Of a stretch of DNA of 64,000 nt, positions 10,440 through 20,905 are shown one piece after another. Numbering within the stretch: position 1 is the stretch's first letter; every line of letters begins with the position of its first letter. The translations under genes and the position numbers were made by a program. Below the pieces are notes generated by a model. It was not told the origin of the DNA and did no database searches. It was given only the letters and a program-made list of their open reading frames with translations. Source of the DNA: Tipula vernalis (Eukaryota > Arthropoda > Insecta > Diptera > Tipulidae); contig OY282559.1 of NCBI GenBank assembly GCA_958295665.1, forward strand, positions 257,120,245 to 257,184,244. The letters are read 5' to 3'.

Positions 10440-12055
10440 TTAGGTTAAGTAGGATATCGTGTAATGATGAACATCATGGTGATTCATTTCTGTTGGTAGT
10501 TGTTCCCTTTCCTTTATCACTTTTAGCTCCCTTTCCAAATCGGTAGTCTCAATTGCTGGCATCAGGCTAAGATTATCGGGTTTTGTTGTTTTGGGTTTTA
10601 TTTGCGAAATGAATTCTTTTAGACGGATCGCTCCGCTTAATATATTAGATGATCTTTCAAATGTCTTGCTAATATTATTATGTGCTGTGCCGATAGCGAT
10701 GATGAAGAGATTGTCGTCCCTTAGCTTACAACCAACATCAATCGTCACTAATCCGGACCTCTGAAGGCTGTATGAGTCGATGTTGGATCCGCATATGATA
10801 TCAACTGTCGTTTTATTTGTAAATTACGTATATCCATTGATTTGGAGCATGCAGTTTTATCCAATGGTTAGTTGAATTTATTTCCTCAACATTGCATAAT
10901 GTGTCAAGCGTTGGTTTTCGCTCTAAGATTGCTACTTCATACTGGGTTTTGTTAGTCAACGCATTGAAAATTGGTGATATTTCGCATAGAAATTGCGTAG
11001 GTTGGAGTATTTGACAACGCTTTACTTCTTCTGTTGTTAGAGTAGCAAAATGTTCTCGATGATTGTCCATTGCTAAATATTTTGTTGATGTAACGATGTA
11101 TGATTTAGTGCCATTATGATTAATATTCGGAACTGGGAAGACGGCTAGCAGGTTATAATCCGTTGCAAAGGACAACGGTATGATAATCTCAATTATCACT
11201 TTCCGTTGCGTTACCCTACTACGTACATCCATGCTTTGATATATGTGCATGAGATCATGAATGTTATGGCCAGGAATGGTTATTGATGCTGGTATATGTT
11301 GACGAATAAATTGCAGTTGGTCTTCTAATTTTGACGGCGCGAGTATCGATGGATGCAAAATACTATGATGTGCATAGTAAATAATATCAAGCAGACCTTG
11401 TTGCTTGTCCTCTAAGTTTTTTAGTATTAAGGTCAACTCGAGTGCGCTCATTAATATCAGGCGAACCCTTTCTTCGTATGTTCGTTATTCGTTTAGTTGT
11501 ATCATCTCCAATCTTAATCTCTGTTGATCTTTTATCAAATTGATCAATGATGTTGTTGTGAAATTGGAAATATGTTTCATCAGCTTGATTGTGTTATCGA
11601 TTATTGATGTTTGGTTTCTCATTAGTGCCATTAGATGCCTTTCGTTTTTGTTGACATTCTCGAATTGGGTTTCATATTGGTTGGCCTCGCGCTGGGTAAG
11701 AATTCCAAACATGTCTCCTAAGATAATGCCTGTTGTGTCTCCTAAACCGCGCTTAACTCGTCGACGTTCCATATTGCGTGTTAATAGCAAAACATTGTCT
11801 GCAATCAAGTTGTTGGGCTTGTTTAAAAGTTTCGATCTCCTCCCAATAGTTTGTCATGTTGTAATAGATCACTAATGTCCACTTCATGGCTACCAATTCA
11901 AGTTTGCCAAAATTCTCAAAATATATTCCTGTTGAGTAGATAAATGGGGTAACCTTGATCTGAGCTTGCGTCTGTCCTAGTATGCAGCAAATTGAGAGTA
12001 ATGCCAGTGCAAGATAATTTACTTTTCTTAAATTCCTTGCTTGTCTGTGGGGCAT
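10440..12055 (-). pseudogene. Envelope-like (F-protein type) gene of the BEL element, frameshifted
   Basis: Four minus-strand frames in succession (12055-11753, 11808-11485, 11451-10813, 10748-10440) make up one broken env-like gene. The second contains a basic RRRVKR cleavage-type motif followed by a Gly-rich segment, which in fusion proteins of the baculovirus-F/errantivirus type separates the receptor-binding subunit from the fusion subunit. The third carries a long helical segment (LEDKQQGLLDIIYYAHHSIL) typical of the fusion subunit. A hydrophobic N-terminal stretch near 12010-11960 may be a signal peptide. At least three frameshifts interrupt it. In this family such proteins are class I fusion glycoproteins; this copy is dead. 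I saw no clear C-terminal membrane anchor. Confidence 0.65.
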
Positions 12056-14250
12056 GGGGCTGCACTATTTGGTTTTGATTGTCTTTTTCGGGCAGCGGTA
12101 GTATATTTTCTATAGACTGCGGACTGTTCATCTGCGTGGTTGTTATTCCTGGTCCTGTTTTGTCTAGAATTTGTGGAGTTGGTAGTTGCTGAGTTGTGCT
12201 TTTATCTTTAGTTATCACCACATGAACTGGATCATTCTTCTTGTTTTGCATGTTAATGTAGTCCTTTGGCTCGTTAGATATCGGTAGGTGGCATATTTTA
12301 GTAATATTCCTTTTAAACGTATTGTTCCTGTATTTGAGTGTGACTACTCTAACAAGTCCATCTTGTCCTGGATGAAGTTCAACGACTCTTGCTAGTGGCC
12401 AGTGCGTAGGAGGTAGTTGTTCGTCTTTGAGGATTACTAGTTCTCCCAATTGGATGTTAGGTTGCTTTTGCAACCATTTTGCCTTCGTTGTAGTCGTGAG
12501 AGATATTCCATATGCCATTTTTTCCAAAATCCTTGACTGATCTTGGTGAGTAAATTCTATCTTGTAACAGTTTGGATACCCTCCATATTGTGGCATTGCT
12601 ATGATGGCCCCGCCTATCAGGAAATGTGCCGGACTTAAAATCCCGTCATCATCTGAGTCGTTTGAGATTGGAGCTAATGGCATAGAGCTCAAGCATGCCT
12701 CTATTTCAGCGGGGAGTGTTGAGAGCTCCTCAAAAGTTAATGTATGGGTTCCAATTACCTTGCGGAGGTGTTGTTTTGTTGACTTGACTCCGGCTTCCCA
12801 TACTCCTCCAAAGTGAGGACTTCCCAGGGGTACAAAGTGCCACTCAGTTCCCATCTGAGCTATTTTACCCTTAATTTCTGCTTCCTGTTGCTTTGCCTGC
12901 CTTTGCAGTTGTTTGTCTGCTCCAACAAAATTTGTACCACAGTCACTGAATATCTTCAGACAAATTCCTCTTCTTGAAATGAATCGTCGGTACGCGTCCA
13001 AAAAAGCGTCTGTTGACAATTCACTTACAAGTTCTAGATGAATTGCCTTCGTGGCTAGGCATATGAAAATGGCAATGTATCCCTTTATTGTTTTATTACA
13101 GCGGCCTTTCCACAATTTTATATTAATCGGACCAGCATAGTCTACTCCGCTGTTATTGAACGGTGGTGCTGGTGTTATTCGTTCTTTTGGTAACATGCCC
13201 ATTAGTTGGTGTGATGCCAGTTTCCTCGCTCTCGTACCGACTATACATTCATGTATAGTTTGACGAATCGTATTTTTGGCATTCATTATCGAATACTGCG
13301 TTCTCAGGTGCTAAAGTTGCTTGATTGCCACCATGTAGTGTTTTTATATGGGCTTCTTTGACAAGCAAACTTGACAATTTGTGACCTCTGGGCATTATTA
13401 TCGGATGTTTTTCTTCAAATGGGAGATTAGAATTTGTTATCCTACCTCCGACTCTGAGTAGGTCATTTCCGTCTAGAACTGGATTTAGGGTTAAGATTGT
13501 ACTATTCTTTGGTAGGTTTTGATTTGCTTTTAACTTCTTTAATTCTGGTTCAAAACCTTCCTGCTGTGCGACTCTGTTTATAGCCCTTAGCGATGCATTC
13601 AGTTCCTCTGGTTTGAAATGGGAGTTGTTTTTAGTTTTTGATTTTGCATTTGATGGAAATCGTAGACAGTATGCAATGCTATGAACAAGCCGTTGTAACG
13701 AAGAGAATCTATCGAATTCAATCACAGGCTTTTTCACTGTTGTTGTAAATGTTCTTATTGATGTTCGTTCCATGCTGGCCGCTTGATCCATTTCTTCATT
13801 GTTGATTTTTGTTATTGGATAGCTCAAATCCTTTAGCCATTTTGGCCCTTCCCACCAAATTTTGTGGGTTAATAATTGAACTGGGTTTAAACCTCGAGAT
13901 GCGCAGTCAGCAGGATTCTCATTAGAGACCACGTGATGTCATTGGCTAGGATCGGTGATGGCTTGTATCTCTGTTATTCTGTTCACCACAAAAGTCTTAT
14001 GGTATTGTGGGTTTCCTTTTATCCAACCCAAAACTGCTGTGGAATCGCTCCAGCAAAATGTTGATGTATTGCTATTGATGTTCAACGCATGTTTGACATT
14101 TTTGAGCAATTTAGAAAGTAGCAATGCGGCATTGAGCTCTAATCATGGTAGGGATATTGTTTGGTTTCACGGTGCAACCTTTGTTTTGGCTGCGATTATT
14201 GAGATTTAGTTATTTGTTTTACTGTATACTACTGCAGCATATGCTTGATT
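11916..14250 (-). pseudogene. BEL/Pao pol remnant: RNase H and integrase
   Basis: From high to low coordinate the minus strand gives the RT/RNase H connection (AYAAVVYSK near 14240), the RNase H core (FCWSDSTAVLGWIKGNP near 14050), the conserved NPADCASRGL (about 13925-13895), then the integrase. The HH-CC zinc region has its last Cys replaced by Gly (HECIVGTRARK near 13250). The catalytic core keeps Asp in the NNSGVDYAGP block, Asp in FSDCGTNFVG and Glu in HFGGVWEAGVKS. The C-terminal domain follows (LARVVELHPGQDG). Stops near 14190 and 14145 and frameshifts near 13935 and 13270 break it. The 13286-11916 part is one long open frame overlapping env. Confidence 0.85.
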
Positions 14251-14254
14251 TCGA

Positions 14255-15154
14255 ACCATGTAGTTCAATTTATGTGTCGTGGTGAGCTGATTATTGTTAT
14301 GAACTAAACATTTGAATATATCAGAGAAACCTACCCACTTCGTCTAGTCCCCGTGTGGGATTTCTTCTGGTGGTAGACGAATTTCTAATGGTTTTATCTT
14401 GCCGAATTCCTCTTCTTCCAATAATGTTGTTAATTGTATTACAATCTTCTCGTGTTCATTGTTTAAATTTTTGTAGTGTTGGTCTACGAAATATTTTGCA
14501 TTTGCTTCCTGTTCTTCGCAAGTCTCCATGGATATTTGTTCATGAAGGTCGCTGATCTGCATCATCATCCTCTCCATGTTTTTTTAATTTGATTTTTAAA
14601 GCTGGTCTGGATCTGTTGTTACTAGACAGTATGTCCTCCGCTAATCTAATCTCTCGATACAAACCCCGCATTCGGATGTCTTGCTGCTTCAACTGTTGCC
14701 TGAATTTTGGCAATTGGCTGAAAGCAACGTTTGACTCCACGGTCGACGCCTTGGGTTTTTGGCTCTTAACTTCACTTGTTAATGTCCCATCCTCTGTTGT
14801 GTTGTTGTTGAAGTTAAATTGTTTATTTGTTCCTGCTGCATCTGCTGTTGTAAGTGGTGTGGATGGCAAACTTGGTGTGTTAAGGCGTTGGCGAATATCC
14901 TCAATGGTTGTTGTGTATCTTTTCGACACCGTTTCTCTATCCTTGAAGTATTAATGTGTTGACATCAATGGGTTTTGAAAATCTCTGATCTTGTTGTCTT
15001 CATCAACATACTTGTTGTAAGACTTGTTCAACTCTGCGATTTTCCTCTCAAGATAGGTTTTTGTTTTCCGCTATGCTCCATCTTTCTTGTAATTTGAAAT
15101 GAGCTGCTGTATCTCTTCTGCTTTTTGTTCTTGATTTTTGAGCAGTTCTTCCAT
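14255..15154 (-). pseudogene. BEL gag, N-terminal part with stops and a frameshift
   Basis: An ATG at 15154 (minus) opens a frame beginning MEELLKNQEQKAEEI that continues to about 14540 with in-frame TAG near 15073 and TAA near 14950. A shift near 14550 leads into the frame 14577-14344, rich in Glu and Lys and probably coiled-coil. After a further stop near 14343 comes a W-x3-F-x5-F then LVHNNNQLT block (about 14340-14280), the conserved BEL/Pao gag core. The zinc knuckles and protease are absent: sequence jumps to the RT/RNase H region near 14250. Gag would form the virus-like particle. Confidence 0.7.
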
Positions 15155-15200
15155 GTTTATGGTTGTTTTTGAGTTTGCCGGTTGTTGCTTGGCGTATTTC

Positions 15201-15282
15201 TTATAGGTGCCAGTTGTTTTTAATGGCTCGTAGGACCAATGTTATAGGTGCCAGTTGTTTTTAATTGCTCGAAGGACCAATG
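15201..15282 (-). repeat. Tandem 41-bp duplication next to the BEL LTR
   Basis: Two copies, period 41, differing at two or three positions. Each contains (minus strand) TTGGTCC followed by CGAGC, the stretch directly after the LTR end where the primer-binding site is expected. The outer copy abuts the LTR boundary at 15281. The tRNA cannot be named from the sequence alone. Confidence 0.6.
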
Positions 15283-15603
15283 TTTACAATGTTATCCGTT
15301 GTATCGGATTTATGTAAATTTAATTAATTAAAAGGTTACCGCAATTAATGAGAACAAAATCAGTTAGTGTCAATTTAAATTCTGTTTTATTTTATTAAAT
15401 GCTGCGCTTTATATATAATTTTAAATTTTTTTATTGTCAGCACAAAATATAAAGTATCAATCAAATATTTATAGTATGCAATATTGTTACAAATTAAGTT
15501 AAGTGTCAGCACAATAGACACAAAATAAAAAACACCAAAACTTTATATACTTTGGTGGAAATTAACTGTTGTCATGTTGACGAGTTAAAATGATGAGTCA
15601 ACA
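15281..15603 (-). repeat. Candidate 5' LTR of the BEL element
   Basis: A 323-bp segment that on the minus strand starts TGTTGACTC and ends GTAAACA, so it has TG...CA ends. It holds a TATATAAAG box near 15555-15545 and AATAAA signals lower down, and abuts the duplicated primer-site region and gag. This order fits an LTR, but no second copy is present to confirm the boundaries. Confidence 0.5.
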
Positions 15604-16237
15604 CTAATAATGGACGACCATCGATACGGCACTGTATCTTATTTTAGTAACCTTAAGTAAATTGCGTCGATTATATCGAAAGAGCAATAGACTGACGATT
15701 ATAAGTAAAATAGAATTTCTTGTTCCTTCCCAGTGAGCTGTAGAGTAGAGTGGGGAACATTCGCCGTCGGGGCACATTCGCCACACCATTTTTAATTACT
15801 TTCCTAAAGGCTTAAAATTCTAAAAAAAGTACTGAACAACGGTTTTTTTGTTTCGAAAATATCCCTGATATTTCACAGTCGTAGTTCAACACGTGTGGAA
15901 AGTAGATGTAATTTCTTGTTTTTCCCTCTTTTTATGTAATAATAGAGGAGTATTACGTAAGGTGTTTTATTAAAGATTTTTTTACTTTTTGAGATTGTTT
16001 ATGTGAATTCTAGTAAATATATTAATTAGTTTTGAAGTGGAAGTCTTGTGATTAATTAAATCAAAATACATAATTAAATTATTAGTTCATTTGTAATTTA
16101 CGGTAAATGGGGCACATTCGCCAACGTAGTATGGGGCAGTTTCGACATTGACGAATGTTCCCCATATACTAGCGAATCTGCCCCCATTAACTGGAAAATA
16201 TTAACGTTTAATTTGAATTTATTATGTGATCAGAATA

Positions 16238-18195
16238 ATGGTACGAAATTACAAAAGACCGTTAGGAACACTATAAGTGAAGAAGCCATCAAAAACGCAA
16301 TATTAGATGTAATGAGGAAAATTGAAACGCCGACCAGTGCATCTTTAAAATACAACATTAAACGAAGAACTCTAAATAGCAAAATTAAAAAAAAGCAGCA
16401 TCGATTGATCCACTAGCCTTAGATACAAACTCTGATTCAGGTCATGAGTTGAGTGACGATGGGGTTCAATTTAGATACTCTTCAAAATATGCCGTTAATC
16501 AAGTATTTACTAAACTTCAGGAAGAAGATATAGCCAACTATTTAAAAAAGTGTTCGAAGCTGCAATATGGTTTAAGTTATAAAGCTGCCCTGAGTTTTGC
16601 TTATCAGTTTGCTAAGCTTAATGATATTCCACGTCCATCATCATGGGATTCAAATAAAACTGCGGGCAGAGACTGGCTCTTTAGCTACCTTAAAAGGAAT
16701 CCTTCACTTACTTTAAGAAAACCCGAAAAAACCAGCGTGGCACGAAAGTAAGTTCATTTTAGTAGTATATTATCTTAGTTCATTTTTAAAGATTATTGAT
16801 TGTCGTATTTAGGTCATTGCAGAAAAAGGACAACGCATCGTCTCTCAGGCTGTGTCGGGTGAACGTGGATCTCTCGTTACTCTAGTGGGAATTGTTAATG
16901 CTGCAGGTCGTCATATACCCCCTGCTTACATTTATCCCCGTATTCGAAGTAACGAACGATTTTCGATCGGGGCCGTAGCAGGATCGGTGGCATTCAACTC
17001 TAAGACTGGTGGATAAATGCCGAAATTTTTGAAAATGTTTTGAGGCACATTCAAAGTCATACAAGATGCTCCACTGACAATCCAATACTTTTACTGATGG
17101 ATAATCACGTTTCCCATTGTTCTATTGAGTCAATTTTATATGGTCGGGAAAACGGTATCATAATGCTATCGTTTCCACCACATACATCGCACAAACTTCA
17201 ACCGCTTGATGTGTCCGTTTTTGGCCCATTCAAAAAATATTGTAAAACATCGTTCAATGATTTTTTGACAAATAATCCGGGGAAAACAATCAATATTTAC
17301 GATAGTAGCCGATTGACTAAATTGCCATTTTTAAAAGCATTCTCCCCAGAAAATATTATCAACGGATTTCTAGCGACAGGTATTTCTCCGTTTAAGGGCA
17401 TGATCTTTGCCGATGATGATTATGTAGTCGAAGGTAAGTCTAGTTCCAATTTTAGCAATCCATAAATAATTCTTTATACACTTACCAATTGAAAAATTTA
17501 TTTTCCGATTTGTTAATTTTTCAGATGAAATGGAATTGGATGAAAACTTGTCTGCGAACATAAACCACAATACCGTAGTCTGTTCTGACAACGATAAACG
17601 CATGAATTACCAAATGAGTCCTGACGAAGTTCGCCCTATTCCTCGGATTAGGAAAAAAAATCAAACAGAAAAAAATAGAATTGAAACCATTTTTAAAGTC
17701 AAAACCGATAAAATGACTGCAATAATTAAAAAGCCAAAGAGAACAGCAAAAAAGGAAAAAGCTAAAAAAATTATTGAGTTTTCTTCGTCAGAAGACAGTT
17801 CGGACGCAATTTCGTATGCCGAATCTCTTGATTCAGTTTACGATTTTGCAAAAGAAGAATCGTCTAACCATGATACTCCGGAAATGCTTCTCATTGACAC
17901 GGATATACTGGAAACAGGAACATACGTTTTGGTTAAGTTCCTAGTCAAATCCGCTTTAATTTTGTATGTCGGAAAAATTGTTGAAGTAGAAGAAAATGAA
18001 ACATACATTGTGAGCTTCTTAAGGAAACATCCCATAAGTCAATCATTTGTTGAACCTGCAAAAGAGGACATTTCATTTGTTTTAAGAAATGACATTCTTA
18101 TGAAACTTCCAATGCCAGAACATCCCCCGGGAACCTCCAGATCAGCAAAAAAATATAATTTTTCCACCGACTTATCCAAATATAGTATTAGATAA
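16238..18195 (+). pseudogene. pogo-like transposase, frameshifted and missing the first catalytic segment
   Basis: The likely start is the ATG at 16238 (MVRNYKRP). A frameshift near 16265 leads into the psq-type helix-turn-helix (about 16275-16400: SEEAIKNAIL, SASLKYNIKRRTLNSKI). A second shift in the A-run near 16390 leads into the CENP-B-type domain (16449-16747). From about 16815 comes the DDE_1 core: ERGSLVTLVGIVNAAG, LLLMDNHVSH with the second Asp (about 17090) and HKLQPLDVSVFGPF with the third Asp (about 17195). The stretch that should carry the first Asp (the DETG block, about 60 codons) is absent between 16748 and 16815. A GTAAGT...TTTTTCAG intron at 17434-17524 joins the core in frame to an acidic/basic C-terminal exon ending at TAA 18195. 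Confidence 0.8.
17434..17524 (+). other. Intron in the pogo-like transposase gene
   Basis: GTAAGT at 17434 and a pyrimidine-rich TTTTTCAG ending at 17524. Removing these 91 bases joins VVE to DEMELDENL without breaking the frame. A second GTAAGT...TTTAG pair at 16748-16812 does not restore the frame and is treated as coincidental or as the scar of a deletion. Confidence 0.65.
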
Positions 18196-18598
18196 TAACA
18201 AAAATGATATCTTAGAAACTAAGAGACTGAATTTTATTTATTTTTAGTTTGTTATTTTATTGAATACACATGAATTTATATTGTTTCTTAAAATACTGCT
18301 TTTACTTACAAGGTTTTTCGTATTGCATATCACATTGCTAAAATAGTACAACTGTGATGAATGTGCCCCTTCTATTGCCGAAAGTGCCCCGCATTGGGGT
18401 ACCTTCGCCGATTTACGGCCTTTTAGAAGAAATTGAAAAAAAAAATATTAGAAACGGCCAGAAAAAATTCTTAAGTCACCAGTCTCATTAGATAATGTGT
18501 AGCTGCTATATTTTTTATTGACCGGAAAAAAAAATCTATAACTTTTGCTTTTACAAATTTTTTAATGCTAAATGGTGAATCTGCCCCACCTTACCCTA

Positions 18599-20902
18599 CA
18601 CAACATATAGTATAGAACATAAACGCCTTATTTACACGTCACCTTGAGGGTATTAATTGTATCCACCTTTCTTATTTTTTTATGTTTTTTTGCTATATAG
18701 TATGTGCGCTGATCTGAAATCAAGAGTTTCATTGAAATCGTAATTGATTGAAGTTGATAACTGCAAAGTATTTAACTGTTCACGTTTCGAGGCAAAATAA
18801 GTTGTTTTTAACAGATGCTCTAGATTATCTAACCATTAAAATTACTTTTTGAGTTTTAAGAACCATCATTATCTTGTGTTGTTTTTTATCAATAAAACCA
18901 TCATAACAAATTAGTATTAAATTTAATATTCTTCCTTTCCACAAGCAAAAATAACCCACAACCGAAACCATTCTTTTCCATTTTTCAATATTATTTTTAA
19001 GCTATGATTTTGCAAACAACAAAACACCATCTCGTTTTTTTTTCTTCGTTTCCGTTGCTATCAAGATAACAAAATAAAAATTATAATCACTCAACTTCTA
19101 AATTCAATTAAACAGCATAAGTCAGCATAAATTAAGATTAATTAATAGTTGCTTATATACGAGTATGAGCTAATTTATAAAAATCAAATTAAAAAATTAA
19201 GAAAATTAACTATCACACCAACAAAAATTTATATATATAAACGTTATGACTGTTTGATTTAGACCGGCCTTAATAGACGAGATGTGTTTAATGTTGATTG
19301 TGTTTGACAGTAGCTTTGAAAAACAGTGTGACAAATTTGATTAATTGTTATTGACAGGACGTCGTATAAATAATAAAATATTGTATTTTTCTTGTGTCAC
19401 AGTTCGTCTCTATTATATGAATGGTCTCGAAATAATCAAGATTCCTATAAATAAATTCTATAGGAAGATATAAAAGTTTTCCGACTTTGTATACCGTGAT
19501 ATCTACTTTAACAAGAATGTTTTATAACAAAACAAAAAAAAAAAAAAAAGAAAACCGTAACCTCTTCTGTGTATACTCAAAGTCTTTATTGAACATTTTT
19601 ATTTGTTTTCTTTCCCAGTTTTCTCCCTATTTTACCCATTATTTGTTGTTGTTTGTCCGCTTTTTTTCTAACTGTGCAGAAATAATAAAATCATAAGAAA
19701 AAAAAACGGAAACTAAATGTGCAAGGAAGTGAAACTTTTCGTTTTTGTGCTAAAGAACTACATAAAGTTTTCATTTGATACTCGGCATAATAACAACACT
19801 AACAACATCAAGTAAAGCGAGTAGTATAAATAGGAAATAAACAAAAAAACTTAAGCAAAACTTTTAAGTTATCGTTAAAAATATAATGTATATAGAGTTT
19901 AAGACGGTGAGATGAGCGTATCTAAAGATTACGTTAATATTTTTATTGTGTTGAATCATTTCCGTGCATCTCTAATGGTATGAGAAGCAATATTTTATAC
20001 AAAAATATGTTTTTTCAACTTTAAAATTCAGTAAGATTTTCTATAAATTTAATATAAATGACCTGGCAGAAACCAAACACAAAAACACCACGCACAATAA
20101 TATACAATACAACAACAAAACGAAAAAAATAAAAAAAATATAAAGGGCAAAGCTAACCCTCTGTCTAGAATTTTTTTTATTTTTTAGAATTTTTGAAAAT
20201 ATGATGAATTTTATTTTGACAAATTACTGGCATCATCTCATTTATCATTCGCATGATTCAAAACATGATAACAATTGGTCGGTGGAAATTTAAATTGCCG
20301 GAAATTCAGATTAGAGCATGAAAAGCATATTTTTTTTATACATAATATATTTTATTCTATTCTATGTTATTTTTGGTTGGTGTTATCATGATTTATCACA
20401 TATTACAATGTAACTGTCATAATGATATGGAACATGATAAATACACACAAAAAAAAGCTTAACTTAATGTGTTTGACTAACTGAGAACATCCGAATAAGT
20501 GTTTAGTTTAGATATGTGGGTGTTTGTTTATGTAAAGAGCGATAAAGGTAGAAAATGTGTTTAGATTTAAATGATTTCCCCAAGACGTACGGTATGGTAT
20601 AACTTTATTAAATGTCTTTTTCAGTAAAAAATTATGTTTTTTGGTGTATTTTCTGTTGCTAATGATCCAGATAATGCATAATTTAGATAATTTAACCTTC
20701 GGTAAATGTGTAGAAATAAATGAAAGTTAATTGACGTGAATGGAAAGTGTAGTAAATAGGCTGCTGTATAAAATTGTTTGTCTCTACACAGAACACAATT
20801 GTTTCAGTTTTGTAATATATTCAAAATTCTTCGGAAACTGATGTTTGTAAGAGATCAAAGAAACATAAATCATTTTTCTATTATTTCCGGTGACAATTAA
20901 CC
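18599..20902. other. AT-rich stretch with no recognised gene
   Basis: About 2.3 kb with stops in all frames, A- and T-runs and no TE protein I could recognise. Short open frames such as 19487-19696 are low complexity and not credible genes. It could be old intergenic or intronic DNA. Confidence 0.5.
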
Positions 20903-20905
20903 AAT
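20903..20905. repeat. AAT target duplication, left
   Basis: AAT precedes the left TIR and AAT follows the right TIR at 23996-23998. Three bases alone could match by chance; the sharp TIR ends support the reading. Confidence 0.55.

Larger units (their letters stand above)
10436..15603 (-). mobile_element. BEL/Pao retroelement with env-like ORF, internally deleted
   Basis: On the minus strand the order is candidate 5' LTR (15603-15281), gag (15154 to about 14255), a deletion junction near 14250, RNase H and integrase (about 14250-11916), then an envelope-like ORF overlapping the end of pol (12055-10440). The integrase and RNase H are of Pao/BEL type, and the layout with a fusion-protein-like env resembles roo of Drosophila. 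The gag C-terminus, protease and most of RT are missing. Gag, pol and env carry stops and frameshifts, so this copy cannot move by itself. No 3' LTR was found, so the left end is probably truncated. Confidence 0.8.
15743..18596 (+). mobile_element. pogo/Tigger-like DNA transposon
   Basis: A 2.85-kb transposon flanked by TA (15741-15742 and 18597-18598). The left TIR reads GAGTAGAGTGGGGAACATT and the right one, reverse-complemented, GGGTAAGGTGGGGCAGATT, about 70-75% identical over 23 bp. Inside is a broken pogo-type transposase gene on the plus strand, flanked by subterminal zones carrying many copies of a GGGGCACATTCGCC-like motif in both orientations. TA duplication, protein type and size agree with the pogo branch of Tc1/mariner. 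Confidence 0.85.

Noticed and set aside
11540..11875. Plus-strand open frame of 111 codons opposite env
   Set aside because: It is antisense to the env-like gene and hydrophobic only because of codon composition.
16748..16812. Functional intron in the pogo gene
   Set aside because: Splice-like ends exist, but splicing would not keep the frame and the catalytic segment would still be missing.
19487..19696. Plus-strand open frame of 69 codons
   Set aside because: Low-complexity Lys/Phe-rich translation across an A-run in AT-rich DNA, with no recognisable domain.
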